DNA of 63,456 nucleotides, taken from Sinorhizobium sp. A49 (GTDB taxonomy: Bacteria; Pseudomonadota; Alphaproteobacteria; Rhizobiales; Rhizobiaceae). A program made the position numbers and the translations under genes. This document shows positions 26,935-34,499 of this stretch, in pieces. The notes under the pieces were generated by a model. The model did no database searches, was not told the origin of the DNA, and saw only the letters and a program-made list of their open reading frames with translations. Position 1 is the stretch's first letter. Each line of letters begins with the position of its first letter. The DNA lies in NCBI RefSeq assembly GCF_002002725.1, contig NZ_MUNW01000069.1:1-63456 (forward strand). Reading direction: 5' to 3'.

Positions 26935-27168
26935 ATGGCGACGACACCCCGAAGACCAGCAAACCCGAAAGATGCGGCCGAGGCCCTGTTCAAGCCCGTA
27001 AAGAAAGCGGCCGCTCCTGCGGTCGAAAGACCTGCGCTCCCGAATACCAAAGAACTCGTTTCCTTAAAGATCGACAGCGATGTGCTGGCGCATTTCCAGT
27101 CCGACGGACCCGGCTGGCAAGAGCGCATCAACGATACCTTGCGCGCCGCCATGAAATCGTCGACGTGA
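26935..27168 (+). CDS. Small BrnA-like antitoxin-family protein (orphan)
   Basis: A 77-residue basic protein with GGAAG 7 bases before the ATG. The N-terminal half is Pro/Lys/Ala-rich and probably disordered. The C-terminal half (VSLKIDSDVLAHFQSDGPGW then QERINDTLRAAM) matches the ribbon-helix-helix end of BrnA-type antitoxins. No BrnT toxin lies on either side, so it is an orphan DNA-binding protein or the remnant of a toxin-antitoxin pair. Confidence 0.72.
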   Translation: MATTPRRPANPKDAAEALFKPVKKAAAPAVERPALPNTKELVSLKIDSDVLAHFQSDGPGWQERINDTLRAAMKSST

Positions 27169-27528
27169 TCGTCGGCGCCGAACGCAGCATGCATTGACAG
27201 CCGACAATACGCCCGACTGAGGCTCGCACGTCAACGAGTGTGTTTTTCCTACGGGGAAGACTTTGACAGAATGGCCGAAGCGTTGGTACGGCTTGGCCGC
27301 TTCGATGCTGCGTTCGATGTAGGGCTGCGATAAGGGCGAAAAGGTCGCCCTCAAGGGCGTTGGAACGTGATACCCGGCGAGGATCGAGACCGCCTCGGCG
27401 GCAAAGCCGCCACCGATCGCGTTCAATGCGCATGAAATGCCGCTCTGCCCTTTACAAAGCGGGCTCGGCATGGACTCATTCGCGTTTGAAGGAATGGAGG
27501 AGCATGGCAGTGATGCCATCGAAGTTCC
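27169..27528. other. 360-base region without a recognised gene
   Basis: Open frames exist here on both strands, but none has a convincing ribosome-binding site, family motif or rhizobial-looking protein composition. It may hold the promoter of the sigma-54 activator gene at 27529 and possibly decayed coding sequence. No strong hairpin was seen. Confidence 0.4.
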
Positions 27529-29433
27529 ATGGTTTCACATTCGGAACATGTTCGCGAAATCGAGCGGGTAGGACAGGGTCTGGCAACAGGGCGCGACGAG
27601 GTCGTCGTCAAGTCGTGGCTGCGCTGTCTCGATCAGCACAAGCTGGATCCGGCGCAGACCTGCGAAGCCTACATCCTGCCCGAACTTCGCCTGCGCGAGC
27701 ATCGGCAGGAGGCCGAAGACCTTATCAGGATCGCGCGCTCGGGCCTTGAAAACCTCTACAATCAGGTCGCCGGACAGAACTACGTGCTGCTGCTTTCCGA
27801 CAGGAAAGGCGTGACAGTCGAGTTTCTGGGCGATCCTTCCTTCGACAACAACCTGCGCCGAGCTGGCCTCTATCTCGGATCGGATTGGGCCGAAGCGCGC
27901 GCAGGCACTTGCGCGGTCGGTGCCTGTCTGGAGACCGGCGAAGCGCTGACGATCCACCAGAGCGACCATTTCGACACGACACACACGCCGCTCTCCTGCA
28001 CTGCAGCGCCGATCTACGATACCGAAGGCGGCCTTTCGGCCGTTCTCGACATTTCGCTGCTCAGTTCCCCGATCCTGAAGGCGAGCCAGAACCTTGCACG
28101 CCACCTCGTCGCCGCTACCGTGCGGCGTATCGAGCTCGCCAACCTGATGGCTCGCACGCGCCATGAATGGGTGCTGCGGTTTGCCCGCTCGCCGGAGTTC
28201 CTGGACGTCGATCCTGAGGCCGCGATCTCGATAGACGGGCGCGGCCACATCATCGGCATGACCCATGGCGGCGCCTGCATCCTGGCGCGCTCGGCCGGGC
28301 TCGACTGGCGTGATCCGCAGAACCTCATCGGGCAGCCGATATCGCGCTTCTTCGATATTGGCGTTGATGGCCTGGTTGATCTGACGCGCCGCAGACCGAC
28401 GGAGGAGCGGCTCTTGACCGCCCGTGACGGGAATGCGCTCTTCGCCCATGCGATCGAACCGCAGTTTGCTGTTGGCCGGTCTGTCGGCAAGATCGCAACC
28501 CTTTCGTCTACGCGCCGGCTCGGCGGCGATGTGCCAGTGATTGCCGCCCTCGAGGACCGGATCGCCAAGCTGGCGCCAACCGCCCTGCCGGTTCTTATCC
28601 AGGGCGAGACCGGCTCCGGCAAGGAGCACCTCGCCCGGGCGATCCACGACTGCAGCGGCCTCAAGGGCCGGTTCGTTGCGATCAACTGCGCAGCCTTGCC
28701 CGAACACCTTATCGAGAGCGAACTCTTCGGATATCTGCCCGGCGCCTTTACCGGCGCATCGGCCAAGGGGCGCAAAGGGCTGATAGAACAGGCGGATGGC
28801 GGAACCCTGTTCCTCGATGAGATCGGTGACATGCCCCTCGTGTTGCAGACCAGATTGCTGCGGGTCCTGGCAGAACGGGAAGTCCTGCCGCTTGGTGGGG
28901 TGGAACCGAAACCGGTTAACCTGCGCATCATCTCGGCGACACATCGGCCGTTGCAGCAGCTTGTTCAGGAGGGACGGTTTCGCGAAGACCTGTTCTATCG
29001 CCTGAATGCCGCCGTGTTCCGTATGCCGGCGCTTCGCGACCGGCCGGATTTCGAATGGCTGCTTGCGGCACTGCTCGACAGGCACCGGACGGAAGGGCAA
29101 TCTTTGCACATTGCGTCGGACGCATTGGCCGCGCTGAAAGCCCATGGCTGGCCGGGCAACATCCGCGAACTGGACAACGTCCTGGCTGTCGCGGCTGCCG
29201 TCTGCGACGACAGCAGGATCGAACTCGTCGACCTGCCGGAACACCTCATGGCCGCACGGATAAGCAAGACGGAGGCGTCCACCCCAAGCAGACAAGCAAA
29301 CGACGGCGCGGCGCTCGAGATCTTGCTCTCGTCCTGTGGTTGGAACATTTCCGAAGCGGCCCGACGCCTGGGGGTCGATCGTTCCACGGTTCACCGCCAG
29401 ATCAAGCGCCACGGGCTGCGTGCCACTCACTAG
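27529..29433 (+). CDS. Sigma-54-dependent activator, AcoR-like (GAF-AAA-Fis)
   Basis: A 634-residue enhancer-binding protein. The N-terminal GAF-like sensor covers about residues 60-190 (DWAEARAGTCAVGACLETGE, FDTTHTPLSCTAAPIYD). The AAA+ domain has Walker A GETGSGKEHL near 359, the sigma-54 contact loop GAFTGA near 405 and LFLDEIGDMP. The Fis-type HTH is at the end (EAARRLGVDRSTVHRQIKRH). AcoR-type proteins respond to acetoin or small ketones and alcohols. The downstream genes have a matching -24/-12 promoter and an inverted-repeat enhancer right after its stop codon, so its targets are almost certainly the dehydrogenase and monooxygenase genes. The start lacks a strong ribosome-binding site. 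Confidence 0.93.
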   Translation: MVSHSEHVREIERVGQGLATGRDEVVVKSWLRCLDQHKLDPAQTCEAYILPELRLREHRQEAEDLIRIARSGLENLYNQVAGQNYVLLLSDRKGVTVEFLGDPSFDNNLRRAGLYLGSDWAEARAGTCAVGACLETGEALTIHQSDHFDTTHTPLSCTAAPIYDTEGGLSAVLDISLLSSPILKASQNLARHLVAATVRRIELANLMARTRHEWVLRFARSPEFLDVDPEAAISIDGRGHIIGMTHGGACILARSAGLDWRDPQNLIGQPISRFFDIGVDGLVDLTRRRPTEERLLTARDGNALFAHAIEPQFAVGRSVGKIATLSSTRRLGGDVPVIAALEDRIAKLAPTALPVLIQGETGSGKEHLARAIHDCSGLKGRFVAINCAALPEHLIESELFGYLPGAFTGASAKGRKGLIEQADGGTLFLDEIGDMPLVLQTRLLRVLAEREVLPLGGVEPKPVNLRIISATHRPLQQLVQEGRFREDLFYRLNAAVFRMPALRDRPDFEWLLAALLDRHRTEGQSLHIASDALAALKAHGWPGNIRELDNVLAVAAAVCDDSRIELVDLPEHLMAARISKTEASTPSRQANDGAALEILLSSCGWNISEAARRLGVDRSTVHRQIKRHGLRATH

Positions 29434-29436
29434 CGT

Positions 29437-29464
29437 GCAACAGGTGTGGTGCAACACCTGTTGC
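29437..29464 (+). promoter_or_regulatory. Enhancer (UAS) inverted repeat for the AcoR-like activator
   Basis: GCAACAGGTGT (29437-29447) and ACACCTGTTGC (29454-29464) are perfect 11-base inverted arms separated by 6 bases. A second, overlapping dyad TGCAACA-CC-TGTTGCA lies at 29450-29465. It is centred about 117 bases before the expected transcription start, the normal distance for a sigma-54 enhancer. No T-tract follows, so it is not a typical terminator of the activator gene. Confidence 0.75.
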
Positions 29465-29541
29465 AGCCGCCACAGGTATCTAACTTCAACAAACACACTT
29501 ATGCTTTTGATTGTAAATATCAATCAATCCTGATCCAGTTC

Positions 29542-29556
29542 TGGCACGTGCCTTGC
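29542..29556 (+). promoter_or_regulatory. Sigma-54 (-24/-12) promoter
   Basis: TGGCAC (29542-29547), 5 bases, TTGC (29553-29556) matches the RpoN consensus TGGCAC-N5-TTGC exactly. It lies 38 bases upstream of the alcohol dehydrogenase ATG. It should be driven by the activator encoded at 27529-29433. Confidence 0.9.
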
Positions 29557-29593
29557 TCCGTATTGTCGCAACAAATGACAGAACGGAGGAAAC

Positions 29594-30670
29594 ATGCGCG
29601 CACTCAGATTTCATGCCGCCAAGGAACTGCGGCTTGAGCAGATCCCACCGCCCGATCGCAACCCGGGGCCGGGTCAGGTCCTCATCCGCAACCGCTTTGT
29701 CGGTATCTGCGGCACGGACTTGCACGAATATGCCTATGGCCCGATCTTTATTCCCAAGGAGCCGCATCCCTATACCGGCGCCCATGGCCCACAAATTCTA
29801 GGACACGAGTTCGGTGGTGTCGTGGAAGCGATCGGCGACGACGTCAGCACCGTCGCAGTGGGAGACAGGGTCTCCGTTCAGCCCCTGATCATGCCGCGCG
29901 CCGGCGACTATTTTGCCGATCGTGGCCTCTATCACCTCAGCACGGACCTCGCACTCGCGGGGCTCAGCTGGCAGTGGGGCGGAATGGCAGACTATGCCAC
30001 GCTCAACGAGTACAACGTCCAGAAGATCCCGGATGCCATGAGCGACGAGGAGGCCGCCCTTGTCGAACCGACTGCGGTGGCCGTCTATGCGTGCGATCGC
30101 GGTGGCGTGACGGCAGGAAGCAGCGTGCTCGTCACCGGTGCAGGGCCGATCGGGATGCTGACGCTGCTGGCGGCAAGGGCAGCCGGCGCCGCACAGCTTT
30201 TCATCTCCGACATCAACGATGCGCGGCTCGCTTTCGCAAAAGCGATCCTGCCGGATCTGACCACGATCAATCCCCAGATGGACAATCCCGGCGACACCGT
30301 TCGCGCGATGTCGGAAGGCAATGTCGGCTGCGATGTCGCGATTGAGTGTGTCGGCAACGAGCATGCATTGAAGGCCTGTGTCGATGCCGTGCGAAAACAG
30401 GGCGTCGTCGTGCAAACGGGACTGCATCCGCACGAGAACCCACTCGACTGGTTCCAGGTCACCTTCAAGGACATCGACCTGCGCGGCTCCTGGGCTTACC
30501 CGACCCACTACTGGCCGCGCGTCATCCGGCTGATCGCATCGGGCCTGCTGCCTGCGAGCAAAGTCGTGACGAACACCATCACTCTTGATCAGGCCGTTCA
30601 CCAGGGTTTCGACGCCTTGCTGGATCCGGCAGGAAAGCAGCTGAAAATCCTTATCGACCTTTCAAAATAG
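29594..30670 (+). CDS. Zinc-dependent alcohol dehydrogenase (butanediol dehydrogenase-like)
   Basis: A 358-residue medium-chain dehydrogenase. The catalytic zinc ligands are Cys39 (GICGTDLHEY) and His71-Glu72 (GHEFGG), with Glu in VEPTAV near 157; the NAD-binding motif is VTGAGPIGMLTLL. The structural-zinc cysteines normally found near residues 95-115 are absent (the segment reads SVQPLIMPRAGDYFADRGLYH). GGAGG lies 5 bases before the ATG. It is first in a sigma-54 operon with the flavin monooxygenase, and probably oxidises a secondary alcohol or diol to the ketone that the monooxygenase then attacks (inference). Confidence 0.9.
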   Translation: MRALRFHAAKELRLEQIPPPDRNPGPGQVLIRNRFVGICGTDLHEYAYGPIFIPKEPHPYTGAHGPQILGHEFGGVVEAIGDDVSTVAVGDRVSVQPLIMPRAGDYFADRGLYHLSTDLALAGLSWQWGGMADYATLNEYNVQKIPDAMSDEEAALVEPTAVAVYACDRGGVTAGSSVLVTGAGPIGMLTLLAARAAGAAQLFISDINDARLAFAKAILPDLTTINPQMDNPGDTVRAMSEGNVGCDVAIECVGNEHALKACVDAVRKQGVVVQTGLHPHENPLDWFQVTFKDIDLRGSWAYPTHYWPRVIRLIASGLLPASKVVTNTITLDQAVHQGFDALLDPAGKQLKILIDLSK

Positions 30671-30747
30671 CCCCATTGCGGTGTCGGGGAAGGAGGAGCT
30701 TTCCCGACGTCTGCCATCAGACATTCGAGCAAAACGGAGGAGATACC

Positions 30748-32550
30748 ATGCTTGAAGACAGCCCAAACACGAAGATAGACGCAGCCCTGACCAAACTCGG
30801 CAGAGCGCTGGAGCGCGGAGATATCGAAGCGACGGTCAACTTGTTCCAGGCGGACTGCTACTGGCGCGATCTGGTCACATTCACCTGGAACCTGCGCACG
30901 ATGGAGGGCCAGGATCAGATCCGCGACATGCTGACGAGCCAGCTGAAGACAATCAAACCGTCGCGCTTCCGCCAGGATGAGAAGGAACTGGCAACTGACG
31001 GCGACGGCATCACGCAAGGCTGGTTCGAATTCGAAACCGATGTTGCCCGTGGCTACGGCCATGTCCGCCTGAAGAACGGTCTGATCTGGACGCTTTTGAC
31101 CACGATGAGCGAGCTCAAGGGACATGAGGAACCCAAGGGTCTGAAGCGGCCCATGGGGGCGGAACACGGCCACGACCCCAATCGCAAGACCTGGAGCGAA
31201 AAACGCCAGGAGGAAGCGGCGCGCCTCGGCTACGAGACGCAGCCTTATGTCGTCATCATTGGCGGCGGTCAGGGCGGCATTGCCCTTGGCGCGCGCCTGC
31301 GCCAGCTCGGCGTGCCGGCAATCATCATCGAGAAGAACGAACGCCCCGGCGACAGCTGGCGCAAGCGATACAAATCACTCTGCCTGCATGACCCTGTCTG
31401 GTACGACCACCTGCCCTACATACCCTTCCCGGAGAACTGGCCCGTCTTTGCGCCGAAGGACAAGATCGGTGACTGGCTGGAGATGTACACCAAGGTGATG
31501 GAGCTCAACTACTGGAACTCGACCACCTGCAAATCCGCCACCTATGACGAGGACAAGCAGGAGTGGACCGTCGTTGTCGAGCGTGACGGCAAGAAAGTGG
31601 TGCTGAGACCAAAACAGCTCGTGCTGGCCACGGGCATGTCCGGCAAAGCCAACATTCCCAAGTTCAAGGGACAGGATATCTTCAGGGGCGAGCAACAGCA
31701 TTCCTCGCAACATCCGGGCCCCGACGCTTACAAGGGGAAAAAAGTGGTGGTGGTCGGGGCCAACAATTCGGCTCACGACATTTGCGCCGCACTCTGGGAG
31801 GCGGGCGCCGACGCCACCATGGTCCAGCGCTCCTCGACTCACATCGTGCGGTCGGATTCGCTGATGGAGATCGGGCTCGGCGACCTCTACTCCGAGCGGG
31901 CGGTCGCGGCCGGCATGACGACACGCAAAGCCGACCTCATCTTCGCCTCGCTGCCCTATAAAATCATGCACGAGTTCCAGATCCCGCTCTACGACAAGAT
32001 GCGCGAGCGCGACGCCAAGTTCTATTCGGATCTCGAGAAGGCAGGCTTCATGCTCGACTGGGGCGCCGACGGCTCCGGCCTGTTCATGAAATACCTGCGC
32101 CGCGGCTCCGGATATTACATCGACGTCGGCGCCTGCGACCTCATCATCGACGGCTCGATCAAGCTGAAATCCGGCTCGGACGTCGATCACCTCACCGAAA
32201 CGTCGGTTGTGCTCAAGGACGGCACCGAACTGCCGGCGGATCTCGTGGTCTATGCCACCGGCTACGGTTCGATGAATGGCTGGGCGGCAGATCTCATCAG
32301 CCGCGAGGTCGCCGAAAAGGTCGGAAAATGCTGGGGTTTGGGCTCCGACACGCCAAAGGACCCCGGCCCGTGGGAAGGCGAACAACGCAACATGTGGAAG
32401 CCGACACAGCAGGAGGCCCTCTGGTTCCACGGCGGCAACCTGCATCAGTCGCGGCACTATTCGCAGTACCTCTCCCTGCAATTGAAAGCCCGCCAGGCCG
32501 GCATCGAAACGCCGGTCTACGGATTGCAGGAGAGCCATCACCGCGGCTGA
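30748..32550 (+). CDS. Flavin-containing/Baeyer-Villiger-type monooxygenase with N-terminal NTF2-like domain
   Basis: A 600-residue protein. Residues about 5-135 resemble an NTF2/SnoaL fold (ALERGDIEATVNLFQADCYW, GQDQIRDML). The FAD motif GGGQGGIALGARLRQLG starts near 172. The FMO/BVMO-like fingerprint FRGEQQHSSQHPG is near 311 and the NADPH motif VVVGANNSAHD near 333. GGAGGAG lies 5-6 bases before the ATG at 30748; an ATG at 30676 lacks one. It follows the dehydrogenase by 77 bases in the sigma-54 operon. Together they suggest stepwise oxidation of an alcohol to a ketone, then an ester or N-/S-oxide. The substrate is unknown. Confidence 0.87.
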   Translation: MLEDSPNTKIDAALTKLGRALERGDIEATVNLFQADCYWRDLVTFTWNLRTMEGQDQIRDMLTSQLKTIKPSRFRQDEKELATDGDGITQGWFEFETDVARGYGHVRLKNGLIWTLLTTMSELKGHEEPKGLKRPMGAEHGHDPNRKTWSEKRQEEAARLGYETQPYVVIIGGGQGGIALGARLRQLGVPAIIIEKNERPGDSWRKRYKSLCLHDPVWYDHLPYIPFPENWPVFAPKDKIGDWLEMYTKVMELNYWNSTTCKSATYDEDKQEWTVVVERDGKKVVLRPKQLVLATGMSGKANIPKFKGQDIFRGEQQHSSQHPGPDAYKGKKVVVVGANNSAHDICAALWEAGADATMVQRSSTHIVRSDSLMEIGLGDLYSERAVAAGMTTRKADLIFASLPYKIMHEFQIPLYDKMRERDAKFYSDLEKAGFMLDWGADGSGLFMKYLRRGSGYYIDVGACDLIIDGSIKLKSGSDVDHLTETSVVLKDGTELPADLVVYATGYGSMNGWAADLISREVAEKVGKCWGLGSDTPKDPGPWEGEQRNMWKPTQQEALWFHGGNLHQSRHYSQYLSLQLKARQAGIETPVYGLQESHHRG

Positions 32551-32563
32551 TGCCTTGAGGATA

Positions 32564-32585
32564 GGCCGGAGCCATGTCTCCGGCC
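32564..32585. terminator. Hairpin between convergent monooxygenase and amine-oxidase genes
   Basis: GGCCGGAG and CTCCGGCC form a perfect 8-base-pair stem around CCATGT, 13 bases after the monooxygenase stop codon. No long T-run follows on either strand. Its position between convergent genes suggests two-way termination. Confidence 0.5.
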
Positions 32586-32636
32586 AATCCCGTCACGCCG
32601 TTTGCGCTGTCCGATGTTCCAAGCGCTCTGCCCTTC

Positions 32637-34043
32637 TCAGCTCAAAGGAAAACCCAATGCCGAAACCAGCCGGAGCCAAGGCTTGCGCCAACCGCCTTTT
32701 CGGTCGGCAGTGTCGAGCGCGTACATCGTGACCTGCGCCCCGAGCCAGCGAAACGGTTCGGGCGGCACGACGTTGGGCAGCTGTGTTGCAAAATCCAATC
32801 GGCTCTCCGAAGTCTTCGAGCCGTCGAGAATGTCGAGCGCGATGCGCGCACCGAACCTCGAAGCGGAAACCCCAAACCCCGAATAACCGCCAGCATAAAC
32901 GACCTTGCCGGCGTGATACCTCTGGAAATGCACCGCCATGCGCGTGCTGAGATCGATCGGGCCGCTCCAAGCATGGGTGAACCGGAGGCCCTGCAATTGC
33001 GGAAACGTGTCGAAGAACGCATTGGCAAGCGGTTCGTAGGTCTGGACATCGCTATCGACGCCCGGTGACGTCGTGCCCGAATAAGCATAACCGAGCCTCC
33101 CACCGAAGATGATGCGGTTATCCTTCGTCAGGCGCATATAGTTCATCTGGGTCCGGGTGTCGTAGACACCCTGCCGGTTCTTCCAGCCGATCGACGCCAT
33201 CTGATGTTCGGACAGCGGCTCGGTGGCGAGGACACGATCCCGGATAGCGACAACTCGGCGCCTGATCGCCGGATGGCCGGAGGCAAACGCGTTGGTGGCC
33301 AAAAGCACCTTCGGTGCGGTCACCGAGCCAAAAGGCGTCTTGACCTCGATCCTGGCTCCGACTTCTTCAAGCGCCAGCAACTCCGTCCCCTCAAAGATTT
33401 CGACACCGAGAGAAAGCGCGGTTCGCTTCAGGCCCCAGGCAAGCAACGCCGGATGGACCGTTCCGCTGATATCCTTCGACCAGATTCCGGCCTTGTATCG
33501 CGGCGAGCCGATCTGTGCCTGCACAGCGTCCTCGTCCAGAAACACGGCCTGGTGCCAGTATTGCAGGTGAAGCTCGTGCTCCCTGTGCAGGGCCTCGATA
33601 TGATCTGCATCCACCGCGACTGTCAGTTCACCACCCCACTCCGCGTGACAGTCGATGCCATGGTCGGAAAGGGTCTGCATGAAGCCGTGCATGTTCTCCT
33701 TGCCGAGCCGCTCCAACTCGGCAATGTCGTTGGGAAACACGCGCACCGCATTGGAAAGGCCGTGCATGACCGATGTGGAAACGACGCCGCCCGGTCTGCC
33801 GGAAGCGCCGTTAGCGACGGCGCCTTTCTCGATCAGCACCACATCGAGATCCGGCTGAGCCTGCTTGGCCTGGATCGCCCCCCAAAGGCCGGTGAAGCCG
33901 CCGCCGACGATCAGCAAGTCAGCCTTTCGATAGGCCGAAAGCGGTGGCAGGGCTTCGGGCGCATCCGGCCGATCCAGCCAGAACGGCGACATCGCCACGT
34001 CGGCAAGGGATGTCACCGACGATCGTTGCGTTTTGTACGCCAT
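32637..34043 (-). CDS. FAD-dependent amine/amino-acid oxidoreductase (DAO family)
   Basis: A 468-residue flavoprotein. The FAD-binding motif LLIVGGGFTGLWGAIQAKQ starts near residue 43 with a GASGRPGG flavin loop, and the C-terminal KVVYAGGYSGFGVSASRFG is typical of PuuB/glycine-oxidase relatives. No signal peptide is present. It is followed upstream by a cupin gene 3 bases away and lies near a PotABCD-like importer. The likely reaction is oxidative deamination of an imported amine. Related flavoenzymes are known to act on N-methyl-AEP (PbfC/PbfD), so an aminophosphonate substrate is a possible alternative. Confidence 0.82.
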   Translation of the reverse strand: MAYKTQRSSVTSLADVAMSPFWLDRPDAPEALPPLSAYRKADLLIVGGGFTGLWGAIQAKQAQPDLDVVLIEKGAVANGASGRPGGVVSTSVMHGLSNAVRVFPNDIAELERLGKENMHGFMQTLSDHGIDCHAEWGGELTVAVDADHIEALHREHELHLQYWHQAVFLDEDAVQAQIGSPRYKAGIWSKDISGTVHPALLAWGLKRTALSLGVEIFEGTELLALEEVGARIEVKTPFGSVTAPKVLLATNAFASGHPAIRRRVVAIRDRVLATEPLSEHQMASIGWKNRQGVYDTRTQMNYMRLTKDNRIIFGGRLGYAYSGTTSPGVDSDVQTYEPLANAFFDTFPQLQGLRFTHAWSGPIDLSTRMAVHFQRYHAGKVVYAGGYSGFGVSASRFGARIALDILDGSKTSESRLDFATQLPNVVPPEPFRWLGAQVTMYALDTADRKGGWRKPWLRLVSALGFPLS

Positions 34044-34046
34044 GGA

Positions 34047-34424
34047 TCACCCGTCGGTCTTTGCGGTGTGCAAGACGTAGACTTTGCGCATCGTCTCCAG
34101 CACCTCGAACCGAACCTCCACCCCCTTCGGCAGCAGGTAGCTTTCGCCGGCCTGAAACGTCTCCACCGATCCGTCCGGGCTGGTGATCGCGACCTTGCCG
34201 GAAAGGATCACGCTGTACTCCACACCATCGGGATAGGAGAGCATTTCGGCATAGGGCGTCGATTGCCATGTGCCGACAACGATCGAACCGTCGGCGCTCT
34301 CGAAGTGAACATCGCCCATCTCGTCGGCAAAACCCGACAGGATCGCTTCGACCGGCACAACGCTGCACTTTTCCAGCTCGCGCAAGCTGACGCCATTGCG
34401 ATCGATTTTCATTACCTTGGTCAT
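34047..34424 (-). CDS. Cupin domain protein
   Basis: A 125-residue single-domain cupin (YSVILSGKVAITSPDG, YLLPKGVEVRFEV). AGGAG precedes the ATG at 34424. The metal-binding His residues of the first cupin motif are largely missing, as in the DUF861/EutQ-like group, so a binding or sensing role is as likely as catalysis. It is 3 bases upstream of the FAD oxidase gene and surely cotranscribed. Confidence 0.82.
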   Translation of the reverse strand: MTKVMKIDRNGVSLRELEKCSVVPVEAILSGFADEMGDVHFESADGSIVVGTWQSTPYAEMLSYPDGVEYSVILSGKVAITSPDGSVETFQAGESYLLPKGVEVRFEVLETMRKVYVLHTAKTDG

Positions 34425-34499
34425 GTATGCTCCTGAATGCATGGTCAGCTGTTGGCGGGACACGAAGCTGCCCGATCCCGCCCGATGCGGTTGGGGCGG

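Noticed and set aside
27064-27519. 151-codon minus-strand frame before the sigma-54 activator gene
   Set aside because: It has no ribosome-binding site and no known family, and it overlaps the small BrnA-like gene. A decayed gene cannot be excluded.
27535-29523. 662-codon minus-strand frame opposite the sigma-54 activator
   Set aside because: No domain is recognisable, and the opposite frame has GAF, AAA and Fis motifs in order. The minus frame also crosses the sigma-54 promoter and enhancer.
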